Origin: Eubacterium sp.
GTDB taxonomy: Bacteria; Bacillota; Clostridia; Lachnospirales; Lachnospiraceae
Assembly: GCA_024692605.1 (NCBI GenBank)
Contig: JAILMQ010000027.1
Location: 1 to 47,901, forward strand
Direction of reading: 5' to 3'
Length of the DNA: 47,901 bases
The notes under the pieces are model-generated. The model ran no database searches. It was not told the origin of the DNA and worked only from the letters and a program-made list of their open reading frames with translations. Position numbers and translations under genes: made by a program. Position 1 is the stretch's first letter, and each line of letters starts with the position of its first letter. Shown piece by piece: positions 30,578 through 39,514 of the stretch.

Positions 30578-30602
30578 ATCATCTGGAAATTATCTGTGCA
30601 AG

Positions 30603-30641
30603 GCTTTTATATCTTGCGATTTTATGGTAGAATATAAAAGC
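30603..30641. repeat. Inverted repeat upstream of jetA
   Basis: GCTTTTATAT (30603-30612) / ATATAAAAGC (30632-30641), perfect 10-bp arms, 19-nt spacer. Confidence 0.6.
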
Positions 30642-30710
30642 TTATGTACACTATGTTGTGGAATGAAAAATCGCATTTATATATGAGATATAAATCAGAA
30701 AGAAGAAGCT

Positions 30711-32288
30711 ATGGCTGAGAATTACGTCCTGATAGACGATATCATTAAAAACCATACTGAGAGAATGCTTAACCTGAGGAAATTCTATCCTTTTTTTTCG
30801 CTGGCTGAAAATACATTTGGTCAGTATAAAGAGGGTCGTTTTAGATTTCTGGATATGGGTTATATTACTCTTGCTGTACTCAGATTCTTCATTAATGAAA
30901 ACAGCTTTAATGACAGACCTGTCAGGTATAAGGACTACGAGGATTTTTGTCTTGAAACCCTGAGACGTGATTTTGACCTGTATGCAGGTGGCAGAGTCAT
31001 AGGTTCTCAGTCAGATAGTGAGGATATATATTCTGCTCAGGAATTGGAAGAACTGGTCAGATATATCTTCGATAAGATAAGAAACTACGGCAAGGCCTTT
31101 GAGTTTTCTTTCTATGAGCCTGCCGAAAAGCAGACAAGAATTTCCAGGGTCAGATTCATCGACAGTGCCGTTCAGGAGAAGGATGTGGTTTATTCCATTA
31201 CTGAAGATGGAATAGAGTTTTACCTGACCACCAAGGAAGTCAGAGATGAAAGCCGTATAAATGTTCAGCAGCTTCTGCTGGAGAAACTTATTAAGTCTGA
31301 AAACTTCAAGGGCAGTATGGATGTTATCCAGAGGATCAATATTGAAGTTAAGGCTTTGGAGAAACATAGAAAGGAAGTAATGAAGCTTCTGCTTACAGAT
31401 GTACACGCCGGTACCCAGGCTGTGGATGAATATATGGAAAGAACTTCCAGATGGTTTGCAGAGGAACATAAATCCTTTACAAGAAACAGAGAGCTGGTGG
31501 ATAAGGCGGTTACAAGACTTACAGCCGGAGATAATTCCAGAGCTGCCTCAGATATTCTTAAGCTGCAGACTATGCTGAAGCAGACCATAGAAAATCATAG
31601 TTCACTTATTGCAGCAACTGCGGAGCTTTCCAGATTCTCTGATGAGATGGTAAGAAGAAGCAGGACAAGAAGCCTGCGTAATTCCTTTGATTATGAGGCA
31701 TTTCTCAATAGGATAATATCAGAAGACAGGCCCGATATTCTGGAAATGGTAGTTAATCCATTTATGCTTCCCAGAAGAAGAAAGAGCATGGCTATTGCTA
31801 CGATTGATAATCTGGTTCTTCAGAAAACCGGTGATTCACTTAAGGGTGAGGAACGAGAAGAATTAAAGGCTGACCTGGATTTCAGATATGAGGATGAAAT
31901 CTTAAGTGAAAGTGTCGGAAAGAATTTTGCAAAGCTTTTCGAAGAGCTTCTTGGCAGACTCAGCAGATGGGACAGAGTTACTCTTGAAGAATATGCTGCA
32001 ATACTTGAGGTAAAGTTCGGAAAGGATGTTTATAAAAACCGTGATTATTATTCCTTCCTTACTCATCTTGCAGGAAAGAAGATATACAAGATTTCAGAGC
32101 TGAGAGACGGTGCGGAAACATTTCTTGAAGATGCAGTGGTTAAATATATGAAGGAAAGCAGTTTTGATGAATATGATGATATCTGCTTTGAAATAATATT
32201 TGAAAAAGATGAAATAAAATTCACCTCCGAAGAAGGTTCGGAGCTGGCAGAAATGTCAAAAATAGTTTTTGAAAGGAGGCGCGACTAA
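30711..32288 (+). CDS. jetA: JetA/MksF-like subunit of a Wadjet-type SMC complex (kleisin position)
   Basis: 525 aa helical protein heading an operon with JetB- and JetC-like proteins; resembles the Firmicutes JetA family by eye; assignment relies partly on gene order. Confidence 0.72.
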   Translation: MAENYVLIDDIIKNHTERMLNLRKFYPFFSLAENTFGQYKEGRFRFLDMGYITLAVLRFFINENSFNDRPVRYKDYEDFCLETLRRDFDLYAGGRVIGSQSDSEDIYSAQELEELVRYIFDKIRNYGKAFEFSFYEPAEKQTRISRVRFIDSAVQEKDVVYSITEDGIEFYLTTKEVRDESRINVQQLLLEKLIKSENFKGSMDVIQRINIEVKALEKHRKEVMKLLLTDVHAGTQAVDEYMERTSRWFAEEHKSFTRNRELVDKAVTRLTAGDNSRAASDILKLQTMLKQTIENHSSLIAATAELSRFSDEMVRRSRTRSLRNSFDYEAFLNRIISEDRPDILEMVVNPFMLPRRRKSMAIATIDNLVLQKTGDSLKGEEREELKADLDFRYEDEILSESVGKNFAKLFEELLGRLSRWDRVTLEEYAAILEVKFGKDVYKNRDYYSFLTHLAGKKIYKISELRDGAETFLEDAVVKYMKESSFDEYDDICFEIIFEKDEIKFTSEEGSELAEMSKIVFERRRD

Positions 32289-33001
32289 TGGAAAAAAGTC
32301 TGGAAAAGGCACTTGAAATATATAGTGTACTTGCAGTGGGCAAAAATATATCCCTTAAGGATAAAGAAACCAGTGAGCTTTATAACGCCTTCTATTCTGA
32401 TTCAGAAACCTATGACATAGTAAGCGAACTTCTGTCAAAGCTTAACCTTCGTCTTTATGAATATAATGAAACCTTATTTGTAACAGCAGGTTCCGGAAAT
32501 AAGGTTTTTGGCTATACGAATGATGATCTGAAGAAGCAGATGGGACTGAGACTTAATAAGGAGTTGTATCTTGTTTATTTTATTGTTTACGAGGCGCTTC
32601 TTCAGTTTTATAAATCTTCAGACACATATCAGATAAAGGAATATATGCGATTGGATGAACTGGTTGAAGCGGTGTCTGCCGATCTGAAGAGGATAGGCGA
32701 TGAGAATGTCAGCTATACTGAGGATGAAGCTAATGACAGCTCCATGACAGCCGTTGCACTTCTGTGGGACAGTCTTCCTCCCTTTATTTCTGAGGACAAG
32801 GACAGAAACAAGGCTTCCAGAGGCTCCAGAATGGGATATGCAAAGCTTACCGCAAACTTCATGTGTGGTGAGGATATGTTTGTTATGGTGGAAGACCGTC
32901 TTTATCCTACGGACAGATTTCATGCAATTGCAGAAAATTATTTTGAGAGTAGTGCCATATATGATTACTTCTCCAATGAGGGAGGTGATCTGAATGCCTA
33001 G
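32288..33001 (+). CDS. jetB: JetB/MksE-like (kite) subunit
   Basis: 237 aa; start overlaps jetA stop (TAATG); wHTH-type acidic protein between jetA and jetC; assignment mostly by context. Confidence 0.68.
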   Translation: MEKSLEKALEIYSVLAVGKNISLKDKETSELYNAFYSDSETYDIVSELLSKLNLRLYEYNETLFVTAGSGNKVFGYTNDDLKKQMGLRLNKELYLVYFIVYEALLQFYKSSDTYQIKEYMRLDELVEAVSADLKRIGDENVSYTEDEANDSSMTAVALLWDSLPPFISEDKDRNKASRGSRMGYAKLTANFMCGEDMFVMVEDRLYPTDRFHAIAENYFESSAIYDYFSNEGGDLNA

Positions 33002-36000
33002 TATAAACAGGATAAGAGTTAATAATGTAAAATACAATTTCGGTACTCAGAGCTATGATGATTTTTCCATGAGAATGTATGGTCGTAATACATTATATGA
33101 CCTTGCAAACGGTGGTGGAAAAAGTGTTCTTATGCTGCTTCTTATGCAGAACCTGATCCCTAATTCTACACTGGATGACAAGCAGCCTATTGAAAAGCTT
33201 TTCAGGGATTGCGGAAATACAGTTATTCATTCTCTTATTGAGTGGAAGCTGGACGAATGTGACATCAAGGATGGCCTGAGATACATGACAACAGGCTTTG
33301 CTGCAAAAAGAGCTGCGACTACAGATGAAGAGCGCGAGGATGGTACTGCACAGATAGAGTATTTCAACTATGTAATATTCTATAGGGATTACAATAGAAA
33401 TGATATTGTGAACCTTCCGCTTACCAAGGAGAAGGAGAATATATCCTACAAGGCTCTCAGGAATTACCTTCATGATCTGGCGAGAAATGATAAGAATATA
33501 ATTGTCAGACTTTTTGACAGGAAGGGTGAGTATCAGAAGTTTATTGCTGAATACGGACTCTATGAAAGCCACTGGGAGATAATCCGTGGTATTAACAAAA
33601 CTGAGGGTCACGTACGTACTTATTTTGAAACAAACTATAAGACCACCAGAAGAGTTATCGAGGACCTTCTTATTGAGGAAATAATAGAGAAGGCATATCT
33701 TGCAAAGACAGACAGGGAAACAGATAAAACCGAAAGTACGGTTTCTCTTCTTATGACTATTCAGGAAGAGCTGAAGGTTCTGGCTGAAAAGAAGAGAGGA
33801 ATTCAGGTTTATGATCATGAACAGGAACTGATTCAGCTTCTGATAGACAGAATTGAATCCTTTATGGAACTCTACAGGGAACAGGAAGGGCTTGCACAGG
33901 AGTGTGGCAAGGTTTACGTGACTCTTGAATCCGAAAAGGAGAAGAGAGAAGAAAGACTGAATGCTGCCAATGCAAATGTAGAAAATGCGGAACAGAATCT
34001 GAAAAACACCAAGCTACAGCTGGACATTATCAGTATCGTTAAGGAACTGAGAGAATATGAAAATCTGAAGCGGAAATCAGACGAAATCTCCGGCTATATT
34101 GAAAAACTTGAAGAGGAAATAAAATCAGAGGACGAAAATTACAGATTCAGACAGGCGGCATCGGAATACACCGAGCTTAAAAAAGCTATTGAGCAACTGG
34201 AGAAGATAAGCATTAAGAGAGATGATATATCTAAAGAAGCCGGTGACATCTATGCTGTCGTTGCAAATATCAGAGACAGATTAGATAAGAATAAAGAAAA
34301 GTCAGAGACCCAGCTTAAAGCTCTTTCGGAAAGGGCAAATGCACTTGAGGAAGATATTCAGCTGAAAAAGAAACAGCTTGCTGAGGGTGAAACAGAACTT
34401 GCCGTCATCAGAAGCAGACAGGAATACATAAAGGATGACCTTAAGTCCAGAAACAGTTCTCTTAGCGAGCTTGAAAAGGGACTTAGTCAGGTGATGATCG
34501 GAAAACCTGCGGAGCTGATAACTGAAATGCAGACAAAGCTCGGCGGGCACGAAAAAGAACTTCAGGAAACTGATGCAAAGCTTATAAGTATTCGTCAGGA
34601 ATCTGATGAGATCAGACAGAAGCTGGAGGATGAAAAAATCAATCTTTCAATACTTCATCAGCAGATTGAAGAGTTGGAAGAAAAGTCCGTGGAATTCGGA
34701 AAGAATAAGAATAAGTTTAAAGCAATAAGCAAGATATATACCGGAAATGAAGCTGCATCACCTGAGGTTCTTGCAGAAGAATTAAGTGAAAGAGTAACTG
34801 CGGGAATCGTAAAGATATACGAGATGAAGCAGAAGATGGAAGTACTGAATAAGAAAGAGGCCAGTCTTAGGGAGGGCAGACTTATTCAGCCTACATCATC
34901 AGTGGAAAAGGTGAAGGAGTATCTGTCCACCAGACATGGGGCTGATGCTATGTTCGGTATGGATTACATATCCGCTCTTCCTGATGATATGAAATCCAGA
35001 ATACTTGAACGTCTTCCGGGAATTCCTTATGGTGTGGTGGTTAGAAATCTTGACAAAATATGCGATGATCCGGGAATCAAGGAACTGGATATTGATGAGG
35101 AAATCGTACTCTATGATAGAGATGGACTGGAGAATGCTTCACTTATAGCCGGTGAAGGCGTAGAAATAATAAGACGTGAAAAGGAATTCTTTATCAGTCC
35201 AAAGAGCGTGGTTACAAAACTGGATATTCTTGGTGAAGAGCAGACCACCTTCGGTGAGGAAATAAGAAGTAATGAGGATACTCTGGAAACTCTGAGAGAG
35301 GATCTTGATTTTGTTCGCATGTACATTGCGGGAGGATATGATAAGCTGACTCAGAGACTGGAGGAGGCCAGAATCCGGGAAAGAGATATGGAAAGACTTC
35401 TCGGTGATCTGGAAGCGAAGCTGAAGGATAACGAAAAGCAGGAAAGAACTCTGGCAGAAAAGGAAGAAACTATCCGAAAGAATCTGGAAATTTCTCTGAA
35501 TGATATATCGGTTCTGAATGAAATGGCTTCATACTATAATCTTATCAGTGACCTTGAAAAACAGGATAAGAGTCTGGAAGCAGATAAAAACAGGATCAGA
35601 AAAAATATTGAGAATATCTCTGATGAGCTTGGAAAGCAGGAGATAAAGCTTCTGGAGCTTAAAACAGCATGTGATAATCTGCGTGAAGAACTTGCTACCC
35701 AGGAAAACAGATGGGAAAACAGATTTGCTGCATATTATGTAGAGGATACGGCATTTCCAATGATTAATAAGTCTCTTCCTGAGCTTGAGACAGCCTTTGA
35801 TAATGCTCTTGGAAATGACCTGAATAATCCGCTTTCCCTCGAAAAAGAAAAGATGCTTCGTGACAATCTGAATAACACTATCGAAAAGCAGGAGAGCATC
35901 ATAAGAAATCTTGGAGTTGATATTGAAAGATTACGTTCGGCAGATGATGAAAATGCACTTCCTGTGGTTAGCCGTGAGCTGCTTGAAAAGAGCAGGGCAG

Positions 36001-37391
36001 GTCTGGAAGAATTAAGCTCGAAAAAGAAGAATTCAGAAAAGGCATTTAACGATTATTCAACCAAACAGGCAAGACTGGACGGAAGTATCAGCTATGCAAA
36101 GGAACGCCTTGTAAACGAATATGGAAACGAGGCTCTTATAGAATTGGAAAAAGGAGATCTTCCGGAGGATATTGAAACCCTTGCAAAGGAGAAAAAGGCT
36201 GTTCTGGATAGATGTAATGATGACCTCATTAATGCCAGAAAGAAGCTGAAGGAGTTTAATGAACTATCAAGAGGAAATGATGATCTTCTCAGACTTGCTT
36301 CCAGAATAGTAGAGACCAACAAGATAGATGTTTCAAGAATAGATGTCAGAGACAATATGGAAGGAATAAGAGAAGACTTTGATGCCTTCCTCCTTAAGTA
36401 TGACAAGGTTACAAAGACCATCGACAGAGCAAAGTCAGATATGCTGAAGGTTAAGCTTAAGGTTTATGAATCTCTGAATGAGTTAAATGTATCGGAACTG
36501 GCTGCATCAATAAGGGATGATGTGGTAATTCCTGAAAACTTCAAAGATGCAGAAGGACTTCTTAAGAGACTTAACGAGGTTATCGAGATTATTGTTCTTG
36601 AAAAGGAAAGAATCGAGAAGAGTCTTGAAGGAATGCAGCAGCTTAAGGACAGCTTTGTTGAACAGTGCGTTGAGAGATGTCTGGATGTCAGAACTGAACT
36701 TGATAAGCTCACAAAGCTTTCTGAAATCAGTGTAGGTGATACCAGAGTTCAGATGATAAAACTCAGCATTCCATACGTAAAGGATGAATTCATTAAAGAC
36801 AGAATGTCTGAATATATTGATAAGATTGTTGACGAAGTTGATAAGAAGGATACCGACAGCGAGAGACTTAAGCTTCTGAACAGCAGTCTTTCAATGAAAA
36901 AGATGTTCTCTGTAATTGTTACAGATATGTCCAAGATAAGGCTTATGCTTTATAAGAGAGAACGAATCAAGGAACAGAGCAGATATCTGAAGTATGAGGA
37001 GGCTGTAGGAAGTACAGGTCAGTCTCAGGGTATTTACATACAGTTCCTGATCTCAATAATCAATTATATTGCAGGAATGTATGCAGTTACAGATACTACA
37101 TCCAGATCAAAAACATTATTTATAGATAACCCCTTCGGTGCTGCGAAGGACATCTACATATGGGAGCCGATCTTCAAGCTTCTGGAGGAGAATAATTGTC
37201 AGCTAATAGTTCCTGCCCGTGGAGCAACACCTGAGATCACAGGCAGATTCGATATCAATTATATCCTTGGCCAGCAGATGACAGGAAACAGAACAACTAC
37301 GGTTGTTGTTGATTTCAGCAGCAAGACAAAGGGTGAAGAACTGGAGTATAAGGATCTGGATTATGAACAGCAGACCTTTGACTTCATCTAA
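32994..37391 (+). CDS. jetC: JetC/MksB-like SMC ATPase
   Basis: 1465 aa; LANGGGKSVLMLLLMQN Walker A near N-terminus, two long coiled coils around a central hinge-like region, C-terminal STGQSQGIYIQFLISIINYIAG and KTLFIDNPFGAAKD. Confidence 0.85.
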   Translation: MPSINRIRVNNVKYNFGTQSYDDFSMRMYGRNTLYDLANGGGKSVLMLLLMQNLIPNSTLDDKQPIEKLFRDCGNTVIHSLIEWKLDECDIKDGLRYMTTGFAAKRAATTDEEREDGTAQIEYFNYVIFYRDYNRNDIVNLPLTKEKENISYKALRNYLHDLARNDKNIIVRLFDRKGEYQKFIAEYGLYESHWEIIRGINKTEGHVRTYFETNYKTTRRVIEDLLIEEIIEKAYLAKTDRETDKTESTVSLLMTIQEELKVLAEKKRGIQVYDHEQELIQLLIDRIESFMELYREQEGLAQECGKVYVTLESEKEKREERLNAANANVENAEQNLKNTKLQLDIISIVKELREYENLKRKSDEISGYIEKLEEEIKSEDENYRFRQAASEYTELKKAIEQLEKISIKRDDISKEAGDIYAVVANIRDRLDKNKEKSETQLKALSERANALEEDIQLKKKQLAEGETELAVIRSRQEYIKDDLKSRNSSLSELEKGLSQVMIGKPAELITEMQTKLGGHEKELQETDAKLISIRQESDEIRQKLEDEKINLSILHQQIEELEEKSVEFGKNKNKFKAISKIYTGNEAASPEVLAEELSERVTAGIVKIYEMKQKMEVLNKKEASLREGRLIQPTSSVEKVKEYLSTRHGADAMFGMDYISALPDDMKSRILERLPGIPYGVVVRNLDKICDDPGIKELDIDEEIVLYDRDGLENASLIAGEGVEIIRREKEFFISPKSVVTKLDILGEEQTTFGEEIRSNEDTLETLREDLDFVRMYIAGGYDKLTQRLEEARIRERDMERLLGDLEAKLKDNEKQERTLAEKEETIRKNLEISLNDISVLNEMASYYNLISDLEKQDKSLEADKNRIRKNIENISDELGKQEIKLLELKTACDNLREELATQENRWENRFAAYYVEDTAFPMINKSLPELETAFDNALGNDLNNPLSLEKEKMLRDNLNNTIEKQESIIRNLGVDIERLRSADDENALPVVSRELLEKSRAGLEELSSKKKNSEKAFNDYSTKQARLDGSISYAKERLVNEYGNEALIELEKGDLPEDIETLAKEKKAVLDRCNDDLINARKKLKEFNELSRGNDDLLRLASRIVETNKIDVSRIDVRDNMEGIREDFDAFLLKYDKVTKTIDRAKSDMLKVKLKVYESLNELNVSELAASIRDDVVIPENFKDAEGLLKRLNEVIEIIVLEKERIEKSLEGMQQLKDSFVEQCVERCLDVRTELDKLTKLSEISVGDTRVQMIKLSIPYVKDEFIKDRMSEYIDKIVDEVDKKDTDSERLKLLNSSLSMKKMFSVIVTDMSKIRLMLYKRERIKEQSRYLKYEEAVGSTGQSQGIYIQFLISIINYIAGMYAVTDTTSRSKTLFIDNPFGAAKDIYIWEPIFKLLEENNCQLIVPARGATPEITGRFDINYILGQQMTGNRTTTVVVDFSSKTKGEELEYKDLDYEQQTFDFI

Positions 37392-37408
37392 TTATTAACG
37401 GAGTAATT

Positions 37409-38278
37409 ATGTATATTATTGAAAGCCGAAATATTCTTACACCACAAAACGGACTAAACTTATATCGTGGCCGGACTCAGGACAGTATTCTGCTTACGGA
37501 GATAGCGGGAAGCGATTCCATGGACCTGGGAGTGAAAACTGATGCTCCTGAGCTTCTTGCCGGGGTATTAAAAGCCAGACGTAATAAAGGAATCATAATT
37601 CTGGGAAATATGGGAGATCCATATAATAAATACGAGGAAGAATATTTACTTACCCGAAATTCCCTTAAGGTTATAGAGAATTATGATCATGGTGTAATAA
37701 TAAGTACATATCAGAATAGAATACTTAGAGATATTGATGTACTGAAAGGAATATCCCGAAAGACAAAATGTGTTGTAGAAATCAAAATTCCAACCCTTGA
37801 TGATGATAAACTAAAAAAGATTGACGGACCGGAGACACTGGGAAGTGAAGACAGACTTAGACTCATTAGGAATCTCAGGAAAGAGGGGATTGATGTTATT
37901 GCAACCATGTATCCTATAATACCTTTCGTAAATGATGATGAAAAAGATATTATTAATTTGATTCAAAAACTTGCGGAGTGTGATATTATTGGAATAGACC
38001 TTGCAGACATGAGACTGGCGGTTAAAAAATCCGTAAGGGATTTCTTCTATAAGCAGTACGAGAAAAGATTTCCTAAGGAATATGAGATGTATGTCAGCAG
38101 GAATGATAAACCGGGAGAACTTCTTCCGGAGAACAGAACAGCTATTCTTGCTGAAACAGAAAAGATATGTAAAGAACTGGGCATAATGTATGAGTCCAAA
38201 ACAATAAAAGCCTGGAAACGGCAGTATGAGAATAAAACTACAGGAGAGCAGATGTCCCTTTTTGACTTTGCTAAGTAG
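37409..38278 (+). CDS. Cysteine-motif-less homologue of SPL-family radical SAM proteins (predicted pseudoenzyme)
   Basis: TPQNGLNLYRGRTQDSILL aligns by eye with the family pattern NLYRGCTHGCIYC; downstream GNMGDPYNKYEEEYLLTR, NRILRDIDVLKGI, PIIPFVNDDEKDI and C-terminal GEQMSLFDF retained; starts 17 bp after jetC. Confidence 0.78.
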   Translation: MYIIESRNILTPQNGLNLYRGRTQDSILLTEIAGSDSMDLGVKTDAPELLAGVLKARRNKGIIILGNMGDPYNKYEEEYLLTRNSLKVIENYDHGVIISTYQNRILRDIDVLKGISRKTKCVVEIKIPTLDDDKLKKIDGPETLGSEDRLRLIRNLRKEGIDVIATMYPIIPFVNDDEKDIINLIQKLAECDIIGIDLADMRLAVKKSVRDFFYKQYEKRFPKEYEMYVSRNDKPGELLPENRTAILAETEKICKELGIMYESKTIKAWKRQYENKTTGEQMSLFDFAK

Positions 38279-38319
38279 TTGATTATATATAGCAATTGAT
38301 TGTAATTAAGGAGGAAAAA

Positions 38320-39495
38320 ATGGATTACAACAAGGCAAGTTTAAAGATGCACGAGGATAACAGTGGAAAGCTTGAGGTAGCTCTTAAGGTGAAACTGGAG
38401 AATAAAGATGATCTGTCAACAGCCTATACCCCGGGCGTGGCAGAGCCTTGCAGAAAGATTGCAGAGAACCCTGACGATGCATACAAGTATACTCTTAAAG
38501 CCAATACTGTAGCAGTAGTATCAGACGGAACAGCTGTACTTGGATTAGGTGATATCGGTCCTTTGGCAGCAATCCCTGTAATGGAAGGTAAATCAGTACT
38601 TTTCAAAAAGTTTGGAAATGTAGACGCATTTCCTATCTGTATAGATACAAAGGATACTGAGGAAATAATAGAGACAGTTAAGAGACTGGCACCATCTTTT
38701 GGTGGTATCAATCTCGAGGATATCTCAGCACCAAGGTGCTTTGAGATAGAGAGAAGACTTAAGGAAGAACTTGATATCCCTGTATTTCATGATGATCAGC
38801 ATGGTACTGCAATTGTAGTTGCTGCAGGCCTTACTAATGCTTTTAAGATAGTAAACAAAAAATGGGAAGATATAAGCGCAGTAATAAGTGGAGCGGGTTC
38901 AGCAGGAATTTCAATCTGCAAGCTCCTTCAGAGCTTCGGAATCGGAAATGTAGTACTTGTTGACAGTAAAGGAGCACTTGTTGATGGTGATCCAAGACTG
39001 AATCCGGCAAAGCAGGAAATTGCCGCAGTTACAAATAAGAATAAGGAAAGTGGAAGTCTTGCAGATGTATTAAAAGGTAAGGATGTATTCATCGGTGTTT
39101 CTGCTCCGGGACTTGTTACAGCTGAGATGGTACGCAGCATGGCTGATGATCCTATTGTCTTTGCCATGGCTAATCCAACACCTGAAATAATGCCTGATGA
39201 AGCAAAGGCGGGTGGGGCAAGGATTATTGCTACAGGAAGATCAGATTTCCCTAACCAGATTAATAATGTTCTGGTATTCCCGGGAATCTTCAGAGGTGCT
39301 CTTGATGCAAGAGCAACGGCTATTACAGAACCTATGAAGGAGGCTGCAGCAAGAGCAATCGCTTCAATAGTTAAAGATGATGAATTAAACGAGGAGTATA
39401 TTATTCCGGATGCATTTAATGAAAATGTTGCTAAGGTGGTTGCGGCAGCAGTAGCCGAAGAAGCAAAGCGTTCCGGGATTTCGAGGATCTCATAA
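38320..39495 (+). CDS. NAD(P)-dependent malic enzyme
   Basis: LSTAYTPGVAEPCRKIAENPDDAYKYT, FHDDQHGTAIVVAAGL, ISGAGSAGISI; start at MDYNKAS behind AAGGAGG. Confidence 0.95.
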   Translation: MDYNKASLKMHEDNSGKLEVALKVKLENKDDLSTAYTPGVAEPCRKIAENPDDAYKYTLKANTVAVVSDGTAVLGLGDIGPLAAIPVMEGKSVLFKKFGNVDAFPICIDTKDTEEIIETVKRLAPSFGGINLEDISAPRCFEIERRLKEELDIPVFHDDQHGTAIVVAAGLTNAFKIVNKKWEDISAVISGAGSAGISICKLLQSFGIGNVVLVDSKGALVDGDPRLNPAKQEIAAVTNKNKESGSLADVLKGKDVFIGVSAPGLVTAEMVRSMADDPIVFAMANPTPEIMPDEAKAGGARIIATGRSDFPNQINNVLVFPGIFRGALDARATAITEPMKEAAARAIASIVKDDELNEEYIIPDAFNENVAKVVAAAVAEEAKRSGISRIS

Positions 39496-39514
39496 AGGAT
39501 AGTGAGGTTAATCA

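Noticed and set aside
30498-30686. 62-aa ORF over the hairpin array (MFQRVMRSTYSPCEQ...)
   Set aside because: It runs through inverted repeats, has no SD or recognisable domain; better explained as non-coding structure.
37409-38278. JetD (Toprim nuclease) assignment by position
   Set aside because: The sequence matches the SPL-like radical SAM pattern, not a Toprim/DUF2220-type protein, and is shorter than typical JetD.
37409-38278. Active radical SAM DNA-repair enzyme
   Set aside because: All three cluster-binding cysteines of CxxxCxxC are substituted.
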